From Seiridium cupressi (lineage: Eukaryota; Ascomycota; Sordariomycetes; Amphisphaeriales; Sporocadaceae), in contig JARVKI010000040.1 of the NCBI GenBank assembly GCA_036674765.1, forward strand, positions 248,001-312,000: a stretch of 64,000 bases of DNA. The letters are read 5' to 3'. How positions within the stretch are numbered: position 1 is the first letter of the stretch; the number at the start of each line of letters is the position of its first letter. Below the pieces are notes generated by a model, which was given only the letters and a program-made list of their open reading frames with translations, did not search any database and was not told where the DNA came from. Shown one piece after another: positions 34,747-47,405 of the stretch. The position numbers and the translations under genes are program-made.

Positions 34747-36461
34747 GTTGGCTATATATCAATGTGAAGCTGACGATGCTATAGTGGTGGTTCGACGTCG
34801 ATAGGGCAATAATAGTGCTCCAAAGTGGGGAGTCGGCGGTGATGTCAAGCTGGCAATCTTAGGGTTAGCTGCTGGACGGGCCACCTGTCTTTTGCAGACT
34901 ACTTCAAGCATCATGCCGGAAGGGCGGGAAAAAAGCTTAACATACTGCGTAGCTTGGTTTTACGAAACTAGCGTGCGAGAGGGAGCTGAGTTGGTGATAT
35001 GCCTGGGTGTGTGGCAAATACTGACAGTTGTGGTGTTGTGGAAGGTAGAAAGTACGTAGGCTGGGGGGAGCTCGAGGAGCGATGATGATGACACTGCGCT
35101 CACGCTCTCACTGGAGACTGACTGCTGGCAGCAGTGACGGGGTCCGGCAAGTGCTGGATTGGGACAATGACGACTGGTGCGTGCCCACCCACTCGGCTGA
35201 TGCTGCTACTGCAAGTCCAATGCCCGGCCCATCCAGAGCACGGCATTCTCCAGAAGTGATGGCGACCGAAGCCCCCTTGCTACGGGACAATAGGGGACAG
35301 CACGGCAAAGTCGCTGCAGCGATACCATAGCATTTTGAAGCTTGGATACTTTCTGAGCTGCTTGCTTCTTTACTGGCAGCTCGCACGAACTACGGGACTC
35401 TTTCCCTATGGAAGAAGGGCCACTGCGAGAATGTGCATACGGTATATGCACTAGGGACGGGAGGCAGATGATACGGAGTACGTGTGCATCAACGACATCA
35501 CGCGACCAATCCCACCTGCACCGTCCGCTCCTATGTAGCTATCATATAAGGCACTCTTCCGGCGAGCAGAGCGTCATCTCGTAGTTGTCAATCCGGCGTG
35601 TAGGTGGCTGAAGAGGCGCGACAATGTCAAGTTTATGCAAACAACCACCACCAGCGGCTGGCCCAGCACGGGGCAGGAGAGAGTGTGCATAAAAGCGCAC
35701 ATTCCCGGTGCACAACTCATTGTTGTGATGTGCATTATTAGTACCCCGCTCTCCAAAACACGTCTTGGACCGTGTAAGCAAGTGAGCGGCGCGTGGCCCG
35801 TGCGCAGGTAATAGTATTGCCAGAAACTCTGGATACGCACAGAACTCTGCGCCGAGGAGACGTGTATAGAGCAGACCCGAAGAACTGGAAACCTTCAGCT
35901 AGTATAATCTGACGGCGCAATTGACTTTACCTGAGCCCGCCTGGCATCTGAGCAGCCCAAGAATCTGGTGTCATCACCTCAGAAACACGCCGCCCGCCTT
36001 GCTGCGTCTTGCTGCGGTGCTCGAGGCCGACCCTGGCCTCAATGAGATTGTCCCGCATTTGTGTCCTAAGACAGCCAATCACGTCCAGCCGCCGCCCAGC
36101 CGCCAGCCACCAAGCCCCAGCCCAGATTTTGGTTTCGGGGCAACCAACGCCTTCGTTTACTTGCCCCGACCTGTGTTTTCTCCATTCTCTGCAGACACCA
36201 CGACGAATCGCACCTTTGGCCCAGGCACTGGCCCCAGCATCGCGTCCCAGACCTAGAGCAATTCCACCGCCCGCCGACACATGATGCTCTCATGATTGTC
36301 ACCTATATTTTGTATTCCCTTCTGTCCCTATCTTGAGCCTTGCTTCTTCGCTTCTACCGACACGGCCCCCGGCCGAGGCCAGTGTTTACACTTTGCGTGG
36401 CGCCGACTGCATCGTTCCCTAGGCCTTCCAGATTGGTAAACACGGCTCAGAACCAGCGACT
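34747..36461. promoter_or_regulatory. Divergent region between YOP1 and the RFX gene
   Basis: 1.7 kb that should contain both promoters and probably a long 5' UTR for the RFX gene, with CT-rich sequence just upstream of its ATG. Several overlapping frames of 80-120 codons around 35.9-36.3 kb on both strands have Pro/Ala/Arg-rich, non-domain content and are not called. Confidence 0.5.
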
Positions 36462-39119
36462 ATGGACTCAGGTACGACTCCTTTCTTGCAACGCTCATGA
36501 CACTGCACCGCACTGCATCGCTCTCCACTGCATCTGCTCCTGTCGCCAAATGGCATCTGCCGTCCAGCTCGACGGTTCTCCTCGTACCTTTTGCTGACAT
36601 CTGCGTCAATATAGAGTCCCAGCTTCCCGAGGCCGGCGCAATGCCTGCGCAAAACCACCAGATTCACCCTCGAAACAGAGCGCCTTCGAGGGCCTCGACT
36701 GCCTCCATGCACAGCACCGCAACCCAGCAGACCCTCGAACAAAGCTTTGCTGCCCACCACAACTCCTTTCCAGACCAGTGGGGCCCCAACGGCCACGGCC
36801 ACGGCCATGGCCCCAGAGACATGTCCATGCAGGGGCACCAGATGCCGCCCGAGGAGATTCTGATGCGCCCTGGATCACAGATGCACCCCGGCCAGTCCTT
36901 CGCCATGGACTCGAGTATGCAATCTTCCATGGGGCATCATCCCATGCCGTATCCACAGCACGCCGCCTTGCAGCATCCGGGACTATCGGCAGACTCTTTC
37001 GGCGCAAGTGCTAGTTTCACGGAGGATAGCCAGATGATCGACCGAGAGGACAACGAGGACGGAGACTCTCTCGCTGGTGCTGTCGCTAACCCCAAGCCTT
37101 CTTCGAATAAGACAAGTGCCAACAACGAGCTGGAGATGCGCCAGCTATTCAAAGCCAACAAGCACCGCACACTGCAGGAAGTTGCTACTGAGTTGCACGG
37201 AAACGAGCGAGGCCCCAACTCGGAGCGCACTCGACAAGTCTTTGCTATGCTCTGGATTAGTCAAGTTTGCTCGACTGGGAAAGGATCCGTACCCAGAGGA
37301 CGCGTATACGCAAATTACGCCTCGAGATGCGCCACGGAGAGAACAACTGTGCTCAATCCCGCTAGTTTTGGAAAGCTGGTTCGAGTGCTTTTCCCCGGCT
37401 TGAGGACACGCAGGCTCGGAGTTCGCGGAGAATCAAAGTATCATTATGTTAATTTCACTTTGACTGAGGAAGGACCTGAGAACGCCGAGTCTGCTCAAGC
37501 TGCCCTCCCATTTCCAGATCCCGGCAGTTTTTCGCAAAGCGTGCAGTAAGTTCCTGCAAAAATTTCCCACCCCTCCTTTCAGTTTGATTGGACGCGCGTA
37601 ACTGACAATCAACAGCTACTCAAAGTCACAATCGCCTGCTTTGAACGCGTCAAAGACGGTCCTTCCATCGCCGGAGCTCGCCCAGCAGTCCGATGCTGCT
37701 GTAACGTCGCGCTCAGGTTCGAGTAGAGCTCACAGCTTCTACAACTCTCCGGACTTCTCAAGTATCGATCAAGTGCAGTCCACAACAGCCAAAACCATGA
37801 TGCGCCTGTCATTCACACCTCCAGGCGAGGACGCGCTCTCCGATGCGCTTGTCCTGCCTAGGATCGAGCCCTACCTACCCAACAAATCCGACTCAGACTC
37901 AGCAATGTCCTTGAAGGCATTGTACCGTAGCCACTGCACTTCGCTCGTTGAATGCATCCGCTACTGCAGAGAGAAGACTTTCTTCCATCTGTATACGTCG
38001 TTCCAAGGCACGCTCACCCTGCCAGTGCAAAAGCTATTCTCGGATCCAGGTGTCGCAGTATGGATAGAGCAATGCGACTTTATTCTGTACCAAAGAATGA
38101 TGCACATCATTTCCAATCTCACGCTGCAAGTCGTGCCGAAGCCCGTTCTGGATACCCTACGCAACATATCGGAAAGGCTGGTGCTCCATATACGTGAGTC
38201 CTTCCAGGGTCAACCTAGACACGTGGTACAGGCCAAGGAGGCACCAGCGGCCATCTTCGCAGCGCTTATAGATCGGGCTCTCCGTGTCAACTTGACTGCT
38301 CATGCGGCAGCCAACATGCTGTCCAACCCAGCAAACCGCGACCAAATGTACATCGACTGGATCACCATGGTCCGCATACGCAAAGTCGCCGAAGTTGTGC
38401 CCACGCGAGGAATGGACGATCTTGTGCTCCTGCTGCTGGGCGAGATCCGTGATCTGTTGAATCCTCAAGATGTGCCCTGGGACATCGAATGCCAAACACT
38501 TTACGGGGATGTCGCTACAAGAAATGGCAGGGCTTCTCAGTCTGATAACTCGGTCGGCGACAATGGACAGAATACGCTGGATCGTTGGGTGCACTTCCTC
38601 CAGACACTTCAGAGTCGATTTCCTTACGCCACTGCTGAGGACATCGTGTGGTGCGTACAGCGAGTGGGAACGGCAGTGATGCGCGACATTACTATAGCTC
38701 AGGGCAAGAGCTTTGGATCGTGGTGGGTGACCAAGTGCTGGGTTGACGAGATGATTTCCTTCCTTGCCGAGCAGGGTGGTTTCATGAAGCTCACGTCATC
38801 TGCTGCCCAAGAGGCAAGCCCTCATCGTTCTTCGCTTCCGGCTCAGCTCCCCAGTCGACAGAGCTCACAGGCAGTCAACCGCAGTGAAGGCTACGACTCT
38901 GTCCCGAAAGCTCCTCCGCCGCAAGCAAATCGAGCGCCATTCCCACCTCGAGTGGAAGCCCATGCCCGCGACTCGCTTAGCTTGTCTGTCAACCCCGACG
39001 ACAGCGGCATCGGCATGCGTACACCTGAGGAGGAATTACCCATGGACAAGTACGACTTTCCGCCGAACCAAGGCCACGAACTGCAGAATCTGAACCTGGA
39101 ATCGGAATTTGTCCAATAG
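36462..39119 (+). CDS. RFX-family transcription factor
   Basis: A winged-helix DNA-binding regulator, related to yeast Rfx1/Crt1 and fungal RfxA/CPCR1, with roles in DNA damage, cell-cycle and developmental control. Predicted 814 aa from three exons: 36462-36471 (ten bases), 36615-37545 and 37616-39119. The spliced N-terminus is MDSESQLPEAGAMPAQ. A Gln/His/Met/Pro-rich region covers about residues 10-140. The RFX DNA-binding domain is at about 175-285, containing SERTRQVFAMLWISQVCSTG, RVYANYASRC and RTRRLGVRGESKYHYVNF, which are hallmark blocks. The C-terminal half is helical and matches the dimerisation/extended regions of fungal RFX proteins. The last 130 residues are Pro/Ser-rich and disordered. 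An in-frame ATG at 36641 would give a slightly shorter protein if exon 1 is not used. Confidence 0.92.
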
Positions 39120-40499
39120 CATGGGCATCTCTGAACTCCTGGCAAATTCCATCTGTCTTTGCCAACTACTTCACTTCGTGGTCTATTGTATATAGGCAGA
39201 CGATTTTCTGTGGGAGTCTGTGGGACCTCTTGTGTCCCATTAGGCCCAACACGTCGGAGCTATGCATGCGCAACTAGACACGACGATATGAAAGGGACGA
39301 CCTCATGAATTATACACTAATACACGACGAACGATATACAGCATGGCGGCTGGCTGGTTGTTCACTTCTTTCTAGACCGAAGCATGGATTCTGTCATTTT
39401 TCTTCCACAGCTGTATAAATGCTTTGTAATCTACGGGGCAAGTGTTGATTGGCCTTTGAGGGGCTGAGGTGTTCAGGGGGTTGTTTTCACGGAGCAGATC
39501 AGGGGGGTTGGAGCTGCAGGGAAGGCGTACGGTGACACGGGAGAGATCCCAAGGTCGGCAGCTCTGTGCATATGCTTGGTATATCTGTGCGGCTTGGAAA
39601 ATGGCCCTACAACATGATGTGGCTGTCCAGGCTGGGGTGCTTGGACACGACAAGCCAGACTAAGGGCTTTTTGTTTTTTCAGGGTTCTTTTGATTGATAC
39701 CTCTGTTGTTGGCATATTTTCAGGCGAGATGTTTGGTCCTTCTCATGGTAGCAAGAGACGCGAAGCTATAAGGATGAAGGCTTCTCAGCGTCTACGAAAT
39801 GATGGTTTGAGTAAGCAATGAAACTGCTGATGACTTGCGAATTTTCCTCATGTCCCCTGAGTCCCCGTGATGAGTATTTACAAAAGACGCGCCTGCCAGC
39901 AGCCGCACAAGACGATTCGGATTCCAGGCTTATCTGGTAGGCTGCTAAAACATAGAAGGCAAGGTGTAGTTCAATCTATGCTAGACATATGCTCAACTCG
40001 TGATGAACATATGTTGAACGCGTGCTGGAAACAAGTCGAGACGGAGATTGGATAGCGACTGGAAATGCCTTTATCCATGCCTACCTTTTGCCCGTTCGAA
40101 AAAGAAAATGCCCGAATGAGAAATTATAGACACGCTCAGACGGGGGGTATAGCTTCTCAGGTGTCTTCGTGATTGGATGCTTGGAACATTCAAAGCTCCA
40201 AGTCCCTTTCTCATCACAGGGCTGGATCACACATTGACTCCTGACGTCACACAGATGGATGAACAGGTGCGGATCACCGATTCATCATCGTGTCGATCCC
40301 ATGTGGCTTAGCGTTCTGAAGATAGGTCTCGACATTTCCACATTTCTATATGGGAATTACCACTTCCAAAGACAGTGTAAAGGTTCCCGTGCAGAAGGAA
40401 AAGTTGATGCGAACTATGATATCACAAAAACAAAACAATCAACAAAAAAAGTTGAGCAAGACATGGGTTCTAAAACCAGTCTATTGGTGTATCATTGAT
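39120..40499. other. Convergent intergenic region
   Basis: 1.4 kb between the 3' ends of the RFX gene and the aspartokinase gene. A palindromic TGACGTCA (CRE-type) octamer at 40242-40249 is not near any start codon, so its function is doubtful. Otherwise there are only short frames, none supported. Confidence 0.5.
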
Positions 40500-42374
40500 C
40501 TATTCTAAAAAGGTGAACAGATTCGTATGCAAAATGTTCATGGCTCTCGTGGCCTCCCTGGCATCGATCACACAGCTGATGTTAATCTCACTGGCACCTG
40601 TTCCTCCTAGTCAGCAACACATTCCTCAAACGATGCTCATACCCCAGGCTCAAGGGCAACTTACCTTGTGAAATCATCTCAATATTTACGTTATGTTCAC
40701 CCAGCGTAGAGAACATGCGCCCTGCAATGCCGATCATATTCTTCATTTCCGCACCGACAAGACTCAAGATAGCCATTTCGTGTAAGGTAGACACGTCGCC
40801 GCATTCTTCCAGCTCTCTGATGGCGGCCTCAAAATAGGATGGCGTCGAGTAGGCCGCGTGGATCGCCATAGAGACGTGGACTTCCGAGGTGGAGATCAGA
40901 TCAACGCTGATGCAGTGGCTGTTGAGAATGGCAAAGACGCTTGCGAAGAAACCGTGCGAGATGGACCGCTTATTCGAGTGCACATTAATCACGGAGATAT
41001 TGTCCTTGATCGTGACGGCCGTGGGCCGTCTTGGCGTCTTCCTGAGCGAGGGATCTGAGCGGCGCGAGCGCTTGATCTGCTGGGCGGGCGATTGCACCGG
41101 GTCGGGGACGACGATTGTGCCGTTCCCTTTCGGATTCTTCACATTCTTGATTCGGATGGGTATCGGCGGCTCGGCTTTGATGACTTGGTCCATGGTCAGG
41201 TGGTGTATGACCTCGGAGCCGTAAAACGTCAGCTCAGCGGCTTCCGAGGGCGTGATGGACCCTAGCAATCTTGCCGTGGGCACCTTCGTCGGGTCTGCGG
41301 TGAATATGCCGTCTACTTCCTTCCACACTTGCAGCTCGACTGCTTTCAATCCTACCGCCACAAGTGCTGCGCAAAGATCCGTGTAACCTCGCCCAATGTC
41401 ACCGTCCATGAGACTCCCAGGCACGTTGCCGAAAAACCCCGTGACTACGGGTACCCTCTCGCCACATGCCTGTATCCTCTTCTGGAACAAGGCAGCTGCG
41501 TCGCGGTAGAACGTAGGTGTCAGGCGATCCGAGCTGTCGTAGTGCATGATATCGGAGAGGTCCACGTATTCGGCATCTACATGCTGTGTATGGCGTCAGT
41601 CTCTTCCCTTTGCCCACTAGGCCCCGCTCCAGAGTACGAACCCTATCCTTCAGCAGGTATGTCATGAATCGGCAGCTCAGCTTCTCGCCAAAGCTGACCA
41701 CCCTATCCTTGGATCTGGCATTGACCTCGAGGTTGAAGCGCTTAGCCGCAATAATGTAGTCAATCAGCTCTTGGCAGTCGTTCTCGATATCTGAAGAAAC
41801 CCTCTTTTGTAGTTCGGGATCTTTCACGAAGGACTGGATGGCAAACACATGGTCGTTGCAGATCTCCTGGATCAGGGCCCTGGCTTGATCGAGAATCTCG
41901 GTTTGCGTGGCTTCGTTGCTGGTCGCTGCGGCTATTCCGCGTAAGCGCTTGTAGACCTCGAGGAGACTGCGTTGAGGATAGTGTTCTTTAGTTCCGGCTG
42001 AGAGAAATGGGGTCCAGTGAAGCGGCTGGAAGCTGTTGAATGACTCACCGACTCGTGGTGCCTGTGAGTTTCTTGCCCGTACTCCGCGCCGAGCAGACGA
42101 CGACGACCTTGTTAGAAGCTAGACTCGCTCTGGTGTGTGCAATTAGCATGTATTCGCGCTGCGGAGAGCAATTGGTGTCTATACCGCACGATATCCTCGG
42201 CGATCTGTGAAGTAGGCGCATCATCAGCATGAAGCGCGCGGGATGTAGACTAAGGTGAAATGGGGGAGAGTGCCAAGGTACCTTGTCGGGGAACTTCCCT
42301 ACACTTGTGCCGCCGAACTTTTGAATGACCCAGCCATTGCTAGAGGTGTTCCCATGGACAAGTGAAGCCGTCAT
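40500..42374 (-). CDS. HOM3: Aspartokinase
   Basis: Phosphorylates aspartate, the first committed step to threonine, methionine and isoleucine in fungi. Predicted 511 aa from six phase-consistent exons: 42374-42282, 42204-42185 (20 bases), 42129-42049, 41966-41642, 41583-40665 and 40597-40500. Seen: VIQKFGGTSVGKF at residues 16-28, the aspartokinase ATP-binding signature; VVVVCSARSTGKK; SFGEKLSCRFMTYLL; VPVVTGFFGNVPGSLMDGDI; GRGYTDLCAALVAVGLKA; WKEVDGIFTADP; and TFYGSEVIHHLTMDQVI. Two C-terminal ACT domains follow (about 365-511, with ISVINVHSNKRS and NMIGIAGRMFSTLGEHNVNI), the site of feedback control by threonine in this family. The intron before exon 5 uses an unusual GTTCGT donor. A TATA-like element (42476-42487) lies about 100 bases upstream of the start. 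Confidence 0.95.
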
Positions 42375-43342
42375 ACTGAAGAGCCCGGAACGAATACAGA
42401 CCTCAGGCCTGAGTGCGCCGTACCACGGTGCCGCAAGGACGTAAAAGCAGCTACTTCGGCGGGGTACTGGCGCCGTATAATATAAATGCGAGATACGCCG
42501 TGGCGCGATACTGGAAAGTTATGGAATGACAGGTGGCAGATGATGAGCCGATCTACAAGAGCAGAGCTTCGGGCTTAAAGTAGACTCTGGTCGAGTCGCA
42601 AGCAAACAGTTGCAAGTCAGGTAGACCCGCAGGGACGACCGAGTCAACGCTGCTGGAGCGGCTCCCGAATCGGAGCCGGAGCACAAAAAAATTATGACAA
42701 TTCGCTGCTGCTCAGCGGTCTCGGTACTGCGGGGCAGGAACTGACTGCATCATTAGTGGGGGTGCAGGGATGCCGACATCCCTGTCTGATGTAGGCCCCC
42801 GCTGTGTCGGGTAGACCACAGCTGGGTCCAGGTCATTCATTGCTTCTCCAGCCCAGTCAGCCTCATTTCCCTGTGTACCATTCGTCGTCATGGTCATTCT
42901 ATCACGTCTGGACATCAACTGACTTGCATCGTTCCACCACAGACTCGGCCCTTCCACTGGCCCCAAGCTCGTGGTTGTCAAACCCTGTTCGTCCGTAACG
43001 AACCAAGTTTGCTCTTTCTTTACTGATAATCACGTGGAAAACATTCACCAAGTATCGTGGGAAGTATTGCAAAACTTGTACCTTTGTCTCCAACAAACCT
43101 AAATCATCGTAGCACATACCATATAGCTTGTATTCGAGCAGAATACAGACCAACAGCCTCCCACTCGTGAGAAATAAAGTGTTCGCTTCCCCAATACGCC
43201 CTTTGTTACCATGATCCTTGCGGCTTCTTGTTTCTTTGCCAACCTCTCGAGCTCCGACCAACCAATGGTGAAGAAATAAATGGTATAGACCCTTCTTAAC
43301 GTACATTCGTGAACCGCTTCTCTCCCTGAAGTATCTCCATGC
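42375..43342. promoter_or_regulatory. Aspartokinase promoter and eisosome-gene 3' region
   Basis: Head-to-tail spacing of about 970 bases. A TATAATATAAAT element at 42476-42487 is well placed for the aspartokinase gene. A CGAGTCA heptamer near 42630 is one mismatch from the TGA(C/G)TCA site of the amino-acid starvation regulator Gcn4/CpcA, which would fit the gene but is weak. Several short minus-strand frames near 42.9-43.3 kb are unsupported. Confidence 0.4.
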
Positions 43343-45876
43343 TTAGATGATTTCATGAAACCTCGAGTCCCTGACCGGACTATGACTCTTACTCTCTGAC
43401 GGGTCCTGGATATGGCGAGGAGGGCTCAGCTCGGTGCCCATGGTATCGCGGGCTTCGTCGAAGTACTCGTCGTCACTGTCGCTGCTCATTGGAGACACAT
43501 CGTCAGTGTTCGCCGCGGCCGCGGCTGATGCATCCTCGGACAGATCCGTTCGTTGCCGGCCGGCCATGGCGATAGCACGCATGCTAGCACTCCGCCCGTC
43601 TAGGCTGCTCGTGCTGGCATCGTTGCTTTCCACGCCGGTCAATGCGTGTCCTCCCACAAAGCCCTTTTTGCCACCATCCTTCGGCCTATCGTCCTCCGAC
43701 TTGGAGCCGCGGGAGAACCGGGACTTGAACCAGGTCTTGACCTTCCCAGTAGGAGACACTTTATCGGTAGGCGAAGAGCCCTCGGACGTAGTTTGCTGCT
43801 CGCCTGAAGGGATTTCAACCCTCGTGGCTTTCGCGGTCTCACTGGATGCCACTGGCACTGCTGATGCAGGGATCCTCACTGGCTGCCCAGCATCGTTCAA
43901 CGCGACACGCTGCTCCTCGACTTCGACAGGCTCTACGGTTGGCTCCGTCTCAACTTCATTTTCCTGCGGTTCCTCCTGGTGACGCCGATGCAGCGATAGC
44001 CTATGAGGAGCAGACTTGTGCTTTTCTGACTTGGCAAGACGTTTCTGCTCCTCTTGGGCAGCTTTCTCTTCGTCCTTCTTCAGCTTCGCTCCCTGCTTTT
44101 CTTCGGCCTTCTTCTCCTTGGCCTCCTGCTTCTCCTGTTCTAAAACAAATTCATTTTAGCCGCCGGGAAAGAAAAAAAATAACATCGCAATAGGGGGTCA
44201 GATACCTTTCAGCTTCTTCTCAATAACGGCAACCTCTCTCTCCCGGGCCTTTTCCCTCTCATGCGCCTCCTTCTTGGCCTCCGCATCAAGTCGTAACTCG
44301 GTCTGTCTGGCGTGTTCCTGTTCGGCTTTCTCGTTTATCTCGTCTAGGGTCGGCTGGACCTTCTGGGCTGCGATCGCGTTGATCTCCTCTTGGTCCATGT
44401 ATTTTCCTGCGCCGATGTCGACTTTACCGTGATGAGCCATCCGGTCGTCGCTTCGAGATTGGGCAGCCGCTTGGGCCTTGACCTCCCAGCTGGTCAGGCT
44501 GGAGGCGGGAACCATACCGGTCTCTGCCGATATCTTGTCGTCCATACCCTTCATGCGTGCCTGCACATTCCTCTGAGCCACGGCCAAAAGAGCGTCGCGA
44601 TCCTGTTGTCGTTTCTGCACATCGACCTGCGAAAGTTTCGAGTTGAAGATGGACATCTGCTGCCTGATCTGTTGGGATCTTCTTTGATCTTCAATCACAT
44701 CACCGTCACTGGATGACCTTCTCCTAGTAAGCTTGCCCCGTACGGAGAACTTGCGCAGTGGCTTTGTTTGCCCGTAGTACTCCTGGTATTCTCTGTTCTT
44801 CAGGTTGTCTTCGTGCAATTTTGCGAGCCGTTCTTGAGCCAGCTTGTAGGCAGCATCTTGCAAATTCGTGAACTGCATTGGTCTTACTTCATCCTCGCTG
44901 CTCAGACTGTTGGTACTTCTCGTCCGCCTCACAGATGCTGAATCGTTGGCATGGGCCTTTTTGGTCTGATCGATGACCTTTTGCTGCTGAGTGAACATTT
45001 TCTTAGCCATGGCGACAGCCGAGGCGTGGAGTTGGTCCTCCCGACTTTGCTCCTCTACTTCGGGCCTGACAGGGGGGTGTGAAGTGAACATCTGCCTATT
45101 CATCGTAGTGAATGGTACGGCACCACCTTTAGGATGTGCTGCTGTTTGGCGCGGGGCCTTGTGAACTGCAGCGGCAGCCTTCAGAGCATTGCTAGCAGCG
45201 TTGGCCTCGTCCGGGTAGGCATCTTTCGCAGATGGCGCCGTGTTGGATCGGGGCCGAACGGTCATGGCACCCTTTGCTGCCATGAGTGACCGCTGGCGGT
45301 TGAGGTTTGTGGACTGGTCATCCGACGACAAGTTGGCGGCTCTCCCGGACTTGAAAGCTTGGGTCGCGGCTGACTGGCCATGACCAGTAGGCGAGGGCTT
45401 CCAGCCGTCGCTGTTCTTGGCGGACTTGTGGGCAAGAAGGGCAGCTTGCGCGCCGTGACTGCTCGGCGAGGGCGTCCAGGTCGCCGCCATTTTGTGGTTC
45501 TGTGCTAGTAAAGCTGCGGTGGAAGCCGAGGTTGAGCTGTCGGGTTTCCAGATTTCTGGAGAATTCTTCATACTCCAGCCCAGTGTTGCAGCCGCGCTGG
45601 CTGCTGATCCGTTCGGTCCCACACCTACAGACGGAAAGCTGGGGAGATCTTGAGGTTTCGCGTACACGATGCGCCCGGAATGTACTGGCGACGAGTTAAT
45701 TACGAGACTGTAGCCTCAGAAACAAAAAGGATGAGTTGATTCGCACCTGCAGGCGGGTTCAATGTGTCGTCATGGGGTGTTTGCGGTTGCTGAGGCTGCG
45801 TCCCATTGGCGCACACGGAGCAGACGGGACGCTGCTGATGGCCGCTGCTGGGCTCGAGTGCTGTCCCGGTCGACAT
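43343..45876 (-). CDS. EIS1: Eisosome protein 1
   Basis: A cytoplasmic-face component of eisosomes, the plasma-membrane furrow domains that regulate endocytosis and lipid homeostasis. Predicted 801 aa from three exons: 45876-45747, 45684-44206 and 44139-43343. The family block IVYAKPQDLPSFPSVGVG occurs right after the first intron, followed by repeated Trp-Lys-Pro-x-Ser modules (IWKPDSST, TWTPSPSSHGAQAALLAHKS, GWKPSPTGHGQSAATQAF) typical of fungal EIS1. A large charged, coiled-coil-rich centre carries IDQTKKAHANDSASVRR and the Glu/Lys/Ala-rich segment ending near residue 590. The C-terminal third is Ser/Asp/Glu-rich and probably phosphorylated. The first intron acceptor was chosen because it alone keeps the frame open into YAKPQDLP. 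The product is not an enzyme. Confidence 0.88.
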
Positions 45877-47405
45877 CCCTGACGAATCGCGACGGTCCAC
45901 ATATAATACGTATTTGTATTTGTATTCGACTGGGGTCTGCTCCCGACTTGAAAGCTTCGAGAAACGCGCTGAGAAACAATTGTGTCAAACCGTTCTTGCG
46001 AATGGAGGTGAGGGAGATGGTCTCGTCATAAGAGATAGGCCGAAGGACTTTCGATCATAGCGTCACAGGGAAAAACTGCCAGGCATAAGTACATCGGCCT
46101 CTAGACGAAAGGAGCGGGGCGTCCATCAGAGGCCGCTCATCGTAGTGCCGGCCAGTCTAAGCAGAACTACATAATCAGTGCGCTTTGTGTGCTGCTGGTT
46201 CGTCAACGTCTTTTCAGTGTGGTCGCCAAGCGCAACGAGACCATGACGTCATTGTGGCACTTGGCAGCACGGGAAGGCCGCAGTAGGGTTGGGTCCGGCG
46301 CTGAGACATCCCAATGTCAGCGCCCAGCTATTGAAGGTATCTAGTCGAACCTTGTGCCGCATTACCCAGGAGAACCTTTTGTTTGTACGTGACGGTAACG
46401 GCGCATCTCACCACAGTCGTCCCATCCCTTGTTCTGGAGCTCTCAGGCATGCGAGTGACCGAGATGGATTCCACATTTCCATGTTGCCTCGCCAGATCGA
46501 TGCCACTGACAGGTGCGGGCGGCGTTCCCGCAGTGTTGTTACCCACCGTCATGGTCCGCCTTTAAAGCAGTCGACGTGAAGATCATTGGGCCCGTTTAGG
46601 ATAGCTCAGGTCTAGGAAAGGAAATCCCACCAACCCACCTTGCGGGGAGTAGAGTCTGGGAGCCGTGACGATTCGCTGTCATCCCGGTCGTCTGCGTAGA
46701 TCAAGGGTCTCCCAGTGGTCTCGCCAATTGGCGAGGTCCTGTGGATCAACCTAAAGCTTGCCAAGTTTGGCCCTAAAACCCGGCCCCAAGATCTAGGACT
46801 TTGCGCCTGAAACTACATACCGGATACCTGGGAATTCGAAACTTGCGTCACCAGAGAGCTATCTTGAGCATAGCGTGGGCAGCTTTCATTCTCCCCAGGA
46901 GCTCATCTGCTTGTTGATTGACGTCGACAAAAGGGCTCATGTGCAGCCTTGGGTAATAACCTGTTCTACGGTGTAGAAAGCCGAGTAATACACGCGGCAC
47001 TTCTTTTCTGGTCCCACAACCGTGTGACACTGGGCTGGGGGTTTGTCGACATAAACATTACTTGAACCCTCCTATGTTCGTATTTACATCGACCACTACG
47101 ATTGATGCCATGCATGCAACCAAATGCATGAATTTAATCCAATATGTAGCAGGCCAATCGGTGTATAATCATGTCAGTGCCCATCAAATTCAGAACCCTC
47201 ACGCGCGAGTCTGCCCGGCTCCCGGACTATCATTCAAGTTATGTCACCGTGCACCCCGGTCAGGAGCCTAAAACCCTGCTCATCATTGAGCCTCAACCAA
47301 GATATTTGCCAGCCGTGACAATTCATGCCAAGAAATACACATGTTGTCAGAAACCCATATTCACAATTCAGTACCATTTAGCTAGATTGAACTACACCTT
47401 TCAAG
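45877..47405. promoter_or_regulatory. Divergent region between EIS1 and the phosphatase gene
   Basis: 1.5 kb with both promoters. A TGACGTCA palindrome (CRE/ATF-type) at 46244-46251 is about 370 bases upstream of the EIS1 start. A 74-codon frame on the minus strand (46328-46552) has fairly protein-like composition but no known motif and is left uncalled. The rest has only short frames. Confidence 0.45.
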
